NCBI GenBank assembly: GCA_009377865.1 | Contig: WHTH01000001.1 | Span: 62,001-126,000, forward strand | Length of the DNA stretch: 64,000 bases | Direction: 5' to 3' | Origin: Pseudonocardiaceae bacterium | GTDB lineage: Bacteria > Actinomycetota > Actinomycetes > Mycobacteriales > Pseudonocardiaceae | Part shown: positions 1 to 7,575 of the stretch, in pieces | How positions within the stretch are numbered: position 1 is the stretch's first letter | How the letters are laid out: the number at the start of each line of letters is the position of its first letter | Notes under the pieces: generated by a model | Seen by the model: the letters and a program-made list of their open reading frames with translations, nothing else | What the model was told of the DNA's origin: nothing | Databases searched by the model: none | Made by a program: the position numbers and the translations under genes

Positions 1-142
1 GACCGAGCCCGGATCCGATGATCGTCAGGACGACGGCAATCGTCACGGCTACCTTGTGGTCTGCCACCAACCGCAGCAGGTGACCCGCCGTCGCCTGATC
101 CCCACCGCGGGGCGACACACCCTCGCTGTCGGGGGAACTCAT
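1..142 (-). CDS. Lasso peptide ABC transporter, N-terminal fragment
   Basis: Only the first 47 codons lie in the window; the gene runs off the left edge. The ATG at 142 overlaps the TGA of the leader peptidase gene (ATGA), so the two are translationally coupled. The fragment starts with a polar stretch (MSSPDSEGVSPRGGDQ), then LLRLVADHKVAVTI and a hydrophobic segment ending IIGSGLG. This looks like the first transmembrane helix of an ABC exporter whose permease and ATPase are fused. In lasso clusters such a D protein exports the mature peptide and gives self-immunity. The assignment rests on position in the cluster plus the N-terminal helix; no ATPase motif is visible here. Confidence 0.6.
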   Translation of the reverse strand, partial: MSSPDSEGVSPRGGDQATAGHLLRLVADHKVAVTIAVVLTIIGSGLG

Positions 143-573
143 GCCGTCGTGTGGTCCTTCGGGGGTACTGCCATCAGACGGCTGAAGTAGCTGTCCGGGA
201 CATCTTCGTCGACCAGGCTGCCCTCCGCCTCGACCCACGCATGCACGCCGAACGGCGGCAGCATCCGCGCGCCGACACACCAGGTCGGCCACCGTCCCGA
301 CATCCGGCACAGCAACACAGTGGCCAGTGACCGGCGCAGGCACCCTTGCGTTCCCAAGCAGCTGAGGCTGCTCGCGAGCACGGCATCGCGCGCATCCAGC
401 GCCTGCACATAAGTCGCGGGTGTTGCCCCGCGCCGCAGCAACGCCAGGATCGATCGGATGCGTCTGGGTGGCAGGGGGGTCAGCAGGTACGTCAGCCCGA
501 CCGCGAGCTTGGCCGTTACGCGCCGCTGCAGGGGAACCCCGCCTGGCCGGTTCAGTGCGCTGGGCATGCTCAT
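139..573 (-). CDS. Lasso peptide leader peptidase (B2, transglutaminase-like)
   Basis: This 144-residue protein is the stand-alone cysteine protease of split lasso systems. It cuts the leader from the precursor so that the cyclase can join the new N-terminus to an acidic side chain. The transglutaminase-like triad is readable: Cys78 in GCLRRSL, His111 in FGVHAWVE and Asp122 in LVDED. The length is normal for B2 proteins. The first 60 residues form the usual N-terminal helical extension. The start overlaps the stop of the RRE gene, and the stop overlaps the transporter start. The family is clear from the triad and the neighbours; the substrate is inferred to be the precursor at 2715-2825. Confidence 0.88.
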   Translation of the reverse strand: MSMPSALNRPGGVPLQRRVTAKLAVGLTYLLTPLPPRRIRSILALLRRGATPATYVQALDARDAVLASSLSCLGTQGCLRRSLATVLLCRMSGRWPTWCVGARMLPPFGVHAWVEAEGSLVDEDVPDSYFSRLMAVPPKDHTTA

Positions 574-845
574 GACGTCACCAGCCCCGCAGAGTGCAGC
601 CCGTCGAGCAACGCTGCCACATCGGCGTTGGCCTGCGACTCGTCGACCTCGAACTGATCCACCAGGGTGGCGACCGCCTCGGCCTGCGTCCCCCCGTCGC
701 GCAGGGTCTGCACCACGAGCGCACCGGTGGCGTTGAGTTGCCAGTATTGTCCGCTGCGCTCATCGAGCAACACCGTGCCGTAATCGGTTTCCGCGGTGGA
801 GATGTGGGTCCGCAACTGCAATGCCATTTCCCGTGCTCCCGTCAT
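570..845 (-). CDS. Lasso peptide RRE protein (B1, PqqD-like)
   Basis: A 91-residue PqqD-like RiPP recognition element. It binds the leader peptide, mainly through its YxxP motif, and presents it to the B2 protease. The segment TDYGTVLLDERSGQYWQLN is the typical beta-hairpin region, followed by a helical C-terminal half rich in Asp and Glu (VDQFEVDESQANADVAALL). I start it at the ATG at 845, which overlaps the cyclase TGA (ATGA); the ATG at 827 (MALQL) is an alternative. The open frame extends much further upstream, but that stretch is antisense or out-of-frame cyclase sequence. The gene is coupled to its neighbours on both sides. Confidence 0.88.
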   Translation of the reverse strand: MTGAREMALQLRTHISTAETDYGTVLLDERSGQYWQLNATGALVVQTLRDGGTQAEAVATLVDQFEVDESQANADVAALLDGLHSAGLVTS

Positions 846-2614
846 GAATGGCCGGTGACAATCGGCTCGCGGCCGCCGGCAGGAAGCGCGCGCAACCAGA
901 CCTCGCAGCCGATGGTCGAGTACAAGATCGCTTTCCCGAGTTCCGGCGTGGCCGGGCGATGGGCCAGTGCCACGAGCTGGTCTGCGTCGACCAGGCCCAG
1001 CTGCGCCAGTCGGGAGTTCTGCCACAGCTCGAGCAGGTCGCCACGGTGCTCCCGGAGCCCGGCGGCGGCATCCGTGGCCGCCTGCGCCTTGCTGGTCCGG
1101 GCGAGGCACTCGGCGGGGACGAGGCCACTCATGGCAGCGACGAGCAGCGGCTTGTAGCGCCAGGGGGTGACGCGCTCTTCGGGCCGCACAGCCAGGCAGG
1201 CCTCGATGACCCGGTCATCCAGGAACGGGGAGGCCATCGGCAACCCCTCGCGGGCACACATCTGGTCCCACTGCCGGACGATGCGGGTGCCGTCGCGGAT
1301 CTGCTCCAGGTCGGCATGCTGGCCCCGGTCTGGCGCCAGTGGTTCGGCGGTGCCGGCCGCGTCCAGCAGGACGCCTCGTGCCGCCTCCACGGCCTGGGGT
1401 GTCGCCCAACCCAACATGCGTGGCTGTTCACCCCAGCCGAGTGCGCCCGCGACCGGTGGAGGTGCCGGCGCACGCAGGTCGGCAGCCGCGTCGGTCAGCC
1501 ACCGCCGGTAGGAACGGTTGTCGGCCAGCGCCCGGACCATCCCGCCGAGGGGCCAGTTGAACAGTGCCCGGAAACCCCTGAGCTGGCGCAGCGCGAACAG
1601 CGGACGACGGCGCAGCAGGGTGTGGAAGTGGGCCTCGGAGCTCCACGCGAGATGGTCGCCGCCGATCCCGGTCAGGTGGATGCGGCTGCCCTTGGCGACC
1701 AGCCCCGGGATGTGGCTGAGCACCCGCGCCCTATCCATCGCCCCGATGGTGGGTTCGTCCAGCGGGTCATCGACCTCCAGGAGCTTCTCGTAAACCAGCG
1801 GGGACTGCTCCGCGGGCCAGACGACGTGCTCGACGTCGGGAAGGTGAGCGGCTGCCCGTCGCGCCCAGTCGAGGTCGTCGTCTGCTGGATCACGGCCCGG
1901 CCAGGTGCTGGCGATGAGCTCGGCGTCGCCGCGCGCGGCGAGGAAGCACATCGAGGTGGAGTCCAGGCCGCCGGAGAGGTCGGCACTGACCACACCGCCG
2001 CAGGTGCGAGCGTCGACCGCCGCGGTGAGCGCCTCGCCGATGACAGGTGCCTGCTCGGCCAGCGACCGTCGCGGTTCCGGAGGCGTCCACCACCGGGAGA
2101 CGCGGGTGCGCCGGCCGTCCTGGGCGACGAGCAGGTAACTGTCCGCCGGCACCGCGTCCACCCCGTGCCACACGGGCGTGTCCGGCAGTGGATGGGGTAC
2201 GGGCCACAGCATGCGCGCCGCGACCTGCCGCTCGTCCAGGTCGGCGCCGGTCAGCGAAGCGAGCAGGTCGGCGCGGTCCGCGGCGACGGTGATGCCGTTG
2301 AGCCGGGTGTGGAAGACCAGCCGCAGCCCCGAAGCGGTGCCTTGCACCCGCATCTCGCCGGCCAGGGCGCCGATCAGGTGTGCGCTGCCCACCATGCTGC
2401 GCGCCAGCCAGTCGAGCGCCGGAAGGTCACGCACTCGGTCCGCTTCGCCGGTGAGTTGATCAACGGTGATCGGAGAACTGCCGATGACCGCGAGTCGGGT
2501 GTCCCCCGCCACCGCCGTCGTGATCTCGTCGTCCGTCCACTGCCCGATCAACCACGGCCGGCCGGAGGGGTGGGAAACCGTCCGTGCTGCCGGTGTCGCC
2601 AAGAGCCGGGCCAC
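842..2614 (-). CDS. Lasso cyclase (asparagine synthase-like C protein)
   Basis: 590 residues from a GTG start. Lasso cyclases adenylate an Asp or Glu side chain of the core and form the macrolactam with the alpha-amine of residue 1. The ATP-binding PP-loop motif DLSGGLDSTS is at about residues 212-221, in the asparagine synthase domain. The N-terminal glutaminase-like domain lacks the catalytic Cys2, as usual for this family. Conserved family-like text (VLPD, then SGRPWLIGQW) begins in the same frame upstream of the GTG, at about 2647. No ATG, GTG or TTG is available there before an in-frame stop at 2726-2728, so the true N-terminus is unresolved. The start codon may be a rare one, or a frameshift may lie in the G/C run near 2651-2660. 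Confidence 0.88.
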   Translation of the reverse strand: MARLLATPAARTVSHPSGRPWLIGQWTDDEITTAVAGDTRLAVIGSSPITVDQLTGEADRVRDLPALDWLARSMVGSAHLIGALAGEMRVQGTASGLRLVFHTRLNGITVAADRADLLASLTGADLDERQVAARMLWPVPHPLPDTPVWHGVDAVPADSYLLVAQDGRRTRVSRWWTPPEPRRSLAEQAPVIGEALTAAVDARTCGGVVSADLSGGLDSTSMCFLAARGDAELIASTWPGRDPADDDLDWARRAAAHLPDVEHVVWPAEQSPLVYEKLLEVDDPLDEPTIGAMDRARVLSHIPGLVAKGSRIHLTGIGGDHLAWSSEAHFHTLLRRRPLFALRQLRGFRALFNWPLGGMVRALADNRSYRRWLTDAAADLRAPAPPPVAGALGWGEQPRMLGWATPQAVEAARGVLLDAAGTAEPLAPDRGQHADLEQIRDGTRIVRQWDQMCAREGLPMASPFLDDRVIEACLAVRPEERVTPWRYKPLLVAAMSGLVPAECLARTSKAQAATDAAAGLREHRGDLLELWQNSRLAQLGLVDADQLVALAHRPATPELGKAILYSTIGCEVWLRALPAGGREPIVTGHS

Positions 2615-2714
2615 GGCGGTGGCCGCCTCGCAGTCGGGTAGGACCGCAAGGGGCCCCCGCCGTGACCCAGCGCGCCGTGTCGTTGCGACATGGCTCGTCA
2701 GCGGTTGCCGTTGA

Positions 2715-2825
2715 TCAGTTCTTGCTCAACAGCAGTCGGTCGTTTCCGTTCCGGCGGAGAAAGCCAGTGACCTTCCGGAACGAACCGACTCCGAACAGTG
2801 TCGGGGCCTCATAGGTGCGCTTCAT
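2715..2825 (-). CDS. Lasso peptide precursor, citrulassin-like
   Basis: A 36-codon gene too short for usual ORF calling. The leader is MKRTYEAPTLF followed by GVGSFRKVTG. It has the lasso signature Y-x-x-P-x-L ... G-x-F ... T, with Thr at the penultimate leader position. The predicted core is FLRRNGNDRLLLSKN (15 residues) with Asp8, so an eight-residue Phe1-Asp8 macrolactam ring is expected. From memory, the core of citrulassin A is LLGLAGNDRLVLSKN; length, ring size and the GNDRL-LSKN pattern agree. In citrulassins Arg9 can be converted to citrulline by a deiminase encoded elsewhere; Arg9 is present here, but I see no deiminase gene in the window. A GGGA stretch lies about 7 nt upstream of the ATG. 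The gene sits directly before the cyclase, as expected. Confidence 0.9.
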   Translation of the reverse strand: MKRTYEAPTLFGVGSFRKVTGFLRRNGNDRLLLSKN

Positions 2826-3251
2826 GGTGGTATCCCATCTTGTGAGGGGTTTCTTGCTTCCTGCTGACGGTGCACCTCAGCGCCTACAGCACTACGGGCG
2901 ATCGCAGGCCGTGTCAAACACGACTGCGACTGCACATTTTAGTTGGGCTTCCTATCGAATACATTCCGTGGCTACGAATGCGCGGGCTCGGTACGTTTGT
3001 TCCAACGGTTTAGTCTATTTGAATGATGTATATGCTTGAAACTGGGTCAGGGGTGCAGCCACAGTGTTGTGTGAGGTAGGTGACGTGCGGGGCCGGGGTG
3101 TCACGATCTGTTCGACCAGCTCGACGCCTGAGGGTGACCGCTACGAGCGCGGCTTGTAACTCAGTCGTGTATGTACCAGTAGACGTCGTTTTTCCGTCTT
3201 GACTTCGTGCAGCTGTTTGCTCTCGGGCCGCATTCGGCTAGGGTGTGTGGG
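2826..3251. promoter_or_regulatory. AT-richer intergenic region with divergent promoters
   Basis: This 426-bp gap separates the lasso precursor (minus) from the next plus-strand gene. Bases 2925-3050 are clearly richer in A and T than the rest of the window (for example ttgaatgatgtatatgcttg). On the minus strand a weak candidate promoter for the lasso operon is TTTCAA-18 bp-TAGACT around 3012-3041. On the plus strand TTTGCT (3216-3221), a 17-bp spacer and TAGGGT (3239-3244) precede the ATG at 3252 by 7 nt. The short open frames in this gap show no coding character. Confidence 0.4.
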
Positions 3252-3815
3252 ATGACCGACGGCCCTGGTCACCGCCGCGGCGCCGACGGGTCTGTCAGCG
3301 CGGCCGAGCTCTTGGCCCGCCACGGGCAGTCGCCCGACACGCCGCACGGCCCCACTCAGCGCGGCCGCCGCCGGGCCACAGTGCTCGCCAGCGGCGGCGT
3401 GGTGGGCGCGGTGGTCATCGCCGGTGTCGTTTCGCTTATCGGGCCCGGCCCGGCCGACCCGCAGTCCTCGTCGACCGAATCCGACCCTGACGAGGCGAGT
3501 GAGGCCACGGACACGACGAACGAGGGCAGCCGGCCCTTCGCACCGCACCCGTTCACCCTCGGGCCCGAGTCGGAGACGACCCCCGCCGAGCGCACCAGCC
3601 CCACCGGAACCACTCCCGACCCGACCGCGGTGGTCGACTTCCCGCAGCAGACCGAGCAGGACGAGCCGCCCGAACGCGACACCGCACCTGAAGCCGAATC
3701 ACCAGGAACGAACGAGGCCCCGACGGACCCGCCGCCGCCGAACCCGTCGCCGACCAGCGAGCCTCCGCCCGGCGACGATCCGCTGGGTCGGGTGTTTGAC
3801 CCGATCTTCGACTGA
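3252..3815 (+). CDS. Membrane-anchored, Pro/Glu/Thr-rich extracytoplasmic protein
   Basis: 187 residues, function unknown. The cytoplasmic N-terminus includes DGSVSAAELLARHGQ, a motif I associate with small actinobacterial membrane proteins of this kind. A single transmembrane segment follows (VLASGGVVGAVVIAGVVSLI). The rest is a long, acidic, proline- and threonine-rich tail (PTDPPPPNPSPTSEPPPGD) that is probably disordered and outside the membrane. I chose the ATG at 3252 over the upstream in-frame start at 3207, because TAGGGT lies 7 nt before it and suggests a leaderless transcript. No enzymatic motif is visible. Confidence 0.65.
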   Translation: MTDGPGHRRGADGSVSAAELLARHGQSPDTPHGPTQRGRRRATVLASGGVVGAVVIAGVVSLIGPGPADPQSSSTESDPDEASEATDTTNEGSRPFAPHPFTLGPESETTPAERTSPTGTTPDPTAVVDFPQQTEQDEPPERDTAPEAESPGTNEAPTDPPPPNPSPTSEPPPGDDPLGRVFDPIFD

Positions 3816-3975
3816 GACGATGCCGCTGCCCACCTTCGGGGGCGGTTGGACGCGACGACAGCCGGTTGTGCATCCTGGAGAGGCAACCGCAGTACCCAGC
3901 GCGCTGCGGGTCGATACCGGCGACCAGATGAGGTGACGCGCTCTGACTGGGACGGCCGAACACGATCAGGCCAAG

Positions 3976-4401
3976 GTGCGAGCGGGAAAGACCATGCGCA
4001 AGCACCGGTATCGCGCCTTCCGAGCGCGGGTGCGGGCGCGGCACGGCATCGATCTGGCCTACCGCAGCTGCATCGGCGTCATCGGCGGGGTGGTACTTGT
4101 GGCCGGGATCGTGATGATCCCCTATCCCGGCCCCGGGTGGCTGGTCGTGTTCGCCGCACTCGCCCTGCTGGGTACGGAGTTCAACTGGGCGCGGCGGCTG
4201 TTGCATCACGCCCGCGTCCAGTACGACCGCTGGGACCATTGGATGCGGAGCCGGAGCCCGCTGCTGCGGCTCGCCGTGCTCGCCATTACCGGGCTCGTCG
4301 TGCTGGTCACCCTCTGGCTGCTGAACGTCTTCGGCATCGCCGCGTACTGGTTGCGCCTTGACTGGCCTTGGCTGTCGTCCCCCCTCGGCCCGTTCGCCTA
4401 G
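3976..4401 (+). CDS. PGPGW-type membrane protein (TIGR02611-like)
   Basis: 141 residues from a GTG; an in-frame ATG at 3994 is an alternative start. The hallmark PYPGPGWLVVFAALALLGTEF occupies the second hydrophobic segment (about residues 51-72). The gene has two transmembrane helices before a basic, Trp-containing linker (HHARVQYDRWDHWM) and a third helix (LAVLAITGLVVLVTLWLLNVF). This is the layout of the actinobacterial PGPGW membrane family, whose function is unknown. It stands alone, with no operon partner within 170 bp on either side. Confidence 0.75.
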   Translation: MRAGKTMRKHRYRAFRARVRARHGIDLAYRSCIGVIGGVVLVAGIVMIPYPGPGWLVVFAALALLGTEFNWARRLLHHARVQYDRWDHWMRSRSPLLRLAVLAITGLVVLVTLWLLNVFGIAAYWLRLDWPWLSSPLGPFA

Positions 4402-4407
4402 CCCCAC

Positions 4408-4422
4408 CCAGCCGTGGGCTGG
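4408..4422 (+). terminator. Short hairpin after the PGPGW gene
   Basis: CCAGCC-GTG-GGCTGG forms a perfect 6-bp stem six bases after the stop codon. There is no T-run, as is common for actinobacterial terminators. The stem is small, so confidence is low. Confidence 0.3.
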
Positions 4423-4475
4423 TCGGCGAGGTCGGGGGCGTCCTGGGCGTCGGAGGCTTTCGCCGATCCCGTGGC

Positions 4476-4541
4476 CGTGAACGCGACGCCATGGGGTCGT
4501 CCGCCTGTGCGAGCCCCGCCCCGTCGAGTTCATGGACGCGC
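4476..4541. repeat. Dispersed palindromic repeat, family A, copy 1
   Basis: Bases 4511-4536 match 17335-17360 at 25 of 26 positions (gagccccgcc, one differing base, cgtcgagttcatgga). The left half (cgtgaacgcgacgccatgggg) also matches the left arm of the second copy with several differences. This copy lies between two codirectional genes and its left arm has degenerated. Confidence 0.65.
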
Positions 4542-4637
4542 TGAGTGCGGTCAAAGCCCGATGGGCGACCCGGTGTCGCATCCGTCCCGGGAACTGACAC
4601 GATGTGCGCTGGACCTTATCGACGGGGGGTGCTCTCG

Positions 4638-5798
4638 ATGAACGATCCGAACGGCTGGGCGGCACCGGGGCAGCCACCGCCCGATCCACCACCTCCCACC
4701 GGGGGAAACGGCCCGCCACCCGCCGGACCATCGCACGGTGGTCCCGGCTGGGGTGGTCCCGGCTGGGTCCCGCCGCAACAGGCTCCCAAGCCTGGGGTCA
4801 TCCCGCTGCGGCCACTGAACCTCGGCGAGATCCTCGACGGCGCCGTCTCCTACATCCGCGCCAACCCGGCCGCGACGCTCGGCCTCGCCGCGGTGGTCAT
4901 CACGCTCACCCAGCTCATCCAAGTGCCTGCCCAGTACTTCCTGGCAGCAGACATCGCCGGTCTCGACACCGGCCCAGGCACCGCACCACCGTCGATGCAG
5001 GACTTCGCGGATACCTTCGCGGGCAGCGCGCCCACCGCGGTCATCAGCGGTCTGGTGGGATTCGTCGCGATCACTGTCCTCAACGGGCTGCTGATCGTCG
5101 TGCTGAGCCGGGCCGTGCTGGGCAAGCGTGTCGGCCTGAGCGAGACCTGGGCTGCCGCCGGTCGGCGGCTGCCGGGGCTGGTCGGGCTCAGCGTGCTCAT
5201 CGTGCTCATCGCCTTCGCCGTCATAGCGGTCGCCGCGGTGCCGGCCGTCGTCACCGGGCTGACGGGTGCGCCCGTGGCGGTCACGGTCACGTTGGGCATC
5301 CTCGGATTCATTGCCGGGGTGTGCCTGCTGGTCTACCTCTACGTGTCGCTGGCCATGGCCGCCCCCGTCTACATGCTGGAACAGCCCGGGGTCATCGCGG
5401 CGCTGTCGCGATCCCGGACCCTGGTCACTCCGCAGTGGTGGCGGATCTTCGGCATCCTGCTGCTGGCGGCCGTCATCGCCGGCTTGATCAACGTGACCAT
5501 CACCATCCCGACCACGTTCGCAAGCGTCCTCGCGGATGGTCCGCTGCTGGAGGCCGACCCGGTCGCCACCCCAAGCCTGCTGAGCCTCGTCATCGCCGCA
5601 GTCGGCGCGATCATCGCCAGCACGATCACCGCACCGTTCAGCGCGGGCGTCACCGGGCTGCTCTACGTCGATCAGCGGATCCGCCGGGAGGCGCTGGACC
5701 TCGAACTCGCCCGCGCCGCAGGAACGCCCCATCCGCCTGCCGGGGGCCCGCCGCCGTACCCCGGCCCACCTGGCCCACCGCCACCACCGTCGTGGTGA
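4638..5798 (+). CDS. Proline-rich multi-pass membrane protein
   Basis: 386 residues. A Pro/Gly-rich cytoplasmic head (GGPGWGGPGWVPPQQAP) is followed by PLRPLNLGEILDGAVSYIR and then about six hydrophobic segments; the C-terminus is again Pro-rich. The LNLGEILDGA entry and overall plan resemble the membrane domain of glycerophosphoryl diester phosphodiesterase-like proteins, but no hydrolase domain is present. I start it at the ATG at 4638 behind a G-rich ribosome site (4624-4629); the open frame extends upstream into the family A repeat. It is the first gene of the MoxR cluster and overlaps the DUF4129 gene by four bases. The same order is known in mycobacteria (the Rv3689-Rv3695 region). Confidence 0.75.
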   Translation: MNDPNGWAAPGQPPPDPPPPTGGNGPPPAGPSHGGPGWGGPGWVPPQQAPKPGVIPLRPLNLGEILDGAVSYIRANPAATLGLAAVVITLTQLIQVPAQYFLAADIAGLDTGPGTAPPSMQDFADTFAGSAPTAVISGLVGFVAITVLNGLLIVVLSRAVLGKRVGLSETWAAAGRRLPGLVGLSVLIVLIAFAVIAVAAVPAVVTGLTGAPVAVTVTLGILGFIAGVCLLVYLYVSLAMAAPVYMLEQPGVIAALSRSRTLVTPQWWRIFGILLLAAVIAGLINVTITIPTTFASVLADGPLLEADPVATPSLLSLVIAAVGAIIASTITAPFSAGVTGLLYVDQRIRREALDLELARAAGTPHPPAGGPPPYPGPPGPPPPPSW

Positions 5799-6448
5799 GC
5801 GCTCTGCCGCGCGCCGAGGTCCCGGTCGACATCGGCCGCGACGAGGCGCGGGACGCGGCGCGCCGCGAGCTGACCGACCCGGTCTATCACCGCGACGATC
5901 CCTCGCTGCTACAGCAGGGCATGACCTGGCTGCTGAACCGGCTCGACGAACTGCTGCGTGGCGCCGGCGAGATCTCGCCCGGGGGTTACGCCGGGCTGAT
6001 CGTGCTCGGGGTGCTCGCCGTGCTGGCGGTGGTGGCGATCCGGCTCACGATCGGCCCCATCGCCCGGAACCGGGCCGAAGGTCGTGCGCTGCACACCGGC
6101 ACCCCGCGCCAGGCCGCCGAGCACCGCAGCGCGGCAGACGACCACGCCGCACGCGGCGAATGGGCGGACGCGATCCGCGAGCGGCTGCGAGCGATCGTCC
6201 GCAGCCTGGAGGAACGCGACCTGCTGGAGGTGCGGCCCGGACGCACCGCCGACGAAGCCGCGATCGAGGCCGGCGCGCTACTGCCGTCGTGCGATGCCGG
6301 GCTGCGCGAGGCCGCCCTGACCTTCGACGACGTCTGGTACGGGTCGCGACGGGCGACGGCGGCCATGGACGAGCAGCTGCGCACGGTCGATGCCGACACC
6401 GCCGCGGCCCGCCCCAGCCTGCCCGCCGTTGCGGGCAGCCGACGGTGA
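5795..6448 (+). CDS. DUF4129 domain protein
   Basis: 217 residues, starting with a GTG that overlaps the previous stop (GTGA). It has an N-terminal acidic region, one transmembrane helix (YAGLIVLGVLAVLAVVAIRLTIG) and a C-terminal cytoplasmic helical domain (WADAIRERLRAIVRSLEERDLLEVRPGRT; then AALTFDDVWYG). This is the DUF4129 layout. Such proteins sit next to MoxR/DUF58 genes in many actinobacteria. Role unknown; probably a partner in a membrane complex with the following genes. Confidence 0.8.
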   Translation: MSALPRAEVPVDIGRDEARDAARRELTDPVYHRDDPSLLQQGMTWLLNRLDELLRGAGEISPGGYAGLIVLGVLAVLAVVAIRLTIGPIARNRAEGRALHTGTPRQAAEHRSAADDHAARGEWADAIRERLRAIVRSLEERDLLEVRPGRTADEAAIEAGALLPSCDAGLREAALTFDDVWYGSRRATAAMDEQLRTVDADTAAARPSLPAVAGSRR

Positions 6449-7575
6449 CCACCTCGGTCGACCCGCGGCTGCGGCAGCTGTGGACGGCCGCCCGCGGGCC
6501 GGTCGCGATCGGCCTGCTCGTGCTGCTCGGCGCCGTGATCATCGCTGTCGTCAGCATGCAGGCCGACCGCGGGCTGCTCGATCCCCGCGCCACCGACGAG
6601 GCGGGCAGCCGGGCGGTCGCCGAGGTGCTGCGCGGGCAAGGAGTCGGCGTCGAGCTGACCCGCGATACGGCCCGCGCTGCCTCCGCCGGACCTGACACGA
6701 CGGTGCTCGTGACCTTCCCGGACCGGCTGGCGCCGTCACAGCTCACCACGGTGGCGCGGACGAGGGCCGACCTGGTGCTGGTGGCACCGGGGCCCGACGC
6801 ACTGGCCGAACTCGCACCCGGCATCGCCGCGGCGGGGCAGGCACCGGTGCAGCAGCGCCCGGCGCAGTGCGCGCTGCCCGCCGCCCGTGCCGCCGGCGGT
6901 GCCGACACCGGCGGGCGGTTGTACCGGACCGGCAACGGTCAGCAGTGTTACCCGGTAGCCGACGGGGCGGCGCTGGTCCAGGCCGGCGACGCCGGTCGCA
7001 CCGTCACGGTCATCGGCGCACCGGACATGCTGACCAACACCGGGCTGCCGGAGGCAGGTAACGCGGCACTGGCGTTGCGGCTGCTGGGCCAGCAGAACCG
7101 GCTGCTGTGGTACCTGCCCGTCCCTGGCGAGGTGCCGGCCGCCGAGCAGAAGTCGTTCGCCGAGCTCGTCGGACCGGGATGGCTGTGGGGGGCGGCCCAG
7201 CTCGGGATCGCGGCCGTGCTGCTGGCGTTGTGGCGGGCCCGGCGGCTTGGCCCGGTGGTGGCCGAGCCGCTGCCCGTCGTCGTCCGCGCAGCCGAGACCG
7301 TCGAGGGGCAGGCCCGGCTCTACCGGCGGGTCGGCGCTCGCGATCACGCGGCCCAGACGCTGCGCGACGCGAGCTGTGCCCGGCTCAGACCCCTGCTGGG
7401 GCTGCCGGTGGCTGCCGAGCCGGGCGCGGTGGCCGTAGCCGCCGCGTCACGCACCGGGCGATCCGGCTCCGAGGTCACGGCACTGCTGTACGGTCCGGCG
7501 CCGGCGGACGACACCGCGCTGGTGCGGCTCGCCGACAACCTGGACACGCTCGAGACAGAGGTGGGGCGATCGTGA
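6445..7575 (+). CDS. DUF4350 domain protein
   Basis: 376 residues from a GTG overlapping the DUF4129 stop. It has an N-terminal transmembrane helix (VAIGLLVLLGAVIIAVVSM), an external Rossmann-like domain (about 45-240, including TTVLVTFPDRLAPSQL and VLVAPGP), a second helix near 255-272 (GAAQLGIAAVLLALW) and a cytoplasmic tail. This is the two-helix DUF4350 arrangement, with the phrase NRLLWYLPVP before the second helix. No catalytic residues are obvious. The tight overlaps suggest it is made together with the MoxR ATPase. Confidence 0.82.
   Translation: MTTSVDPRLRQLWTAARGPVAIGLLVLLGAVIIAVVSMQADRGLLDPRATDEAGSRAVAEVLRGQGVGVELTRDTARAASAGPDTTVLVTFPDRLAPSQLTTVARTRADLVLVAPGPDALAELAPGIAAAGQAPVQQRPAQCALPAARAAGGADTGGRLYRTGNGQQCYPVADGAALVQAGDAGRTVTVIGAPDMLTNTGLPEAGNAALALRLLGQQNRLLWYLPVPGEVPAAEQKSFAELVGPGWLWGAAQLGIAAVLLALWRARRLGPVVAEPLPVVVRAAETVEGQARLYRRVGARDHAAQTLRDASCARLRPLLGLPVAAEPGAVAVAAASRTGRSGSEVTALLYGPAPADDTALVRLADNLDTLETEVGRS

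Noticed and set aside
848-2641. Long plus-strand open frame opposite the lasso cyclase
   Set aside because: It is an antisense shadow of the cyclase: high-GC codon bias opens the opposite frame. Its product has no domain character.
2815-3039. Short plus-strand frame in the AT-rich spacer
   Set aside because: No ribosome site, poor codon bias, and it overlaps the lasso precursor and its promoter.
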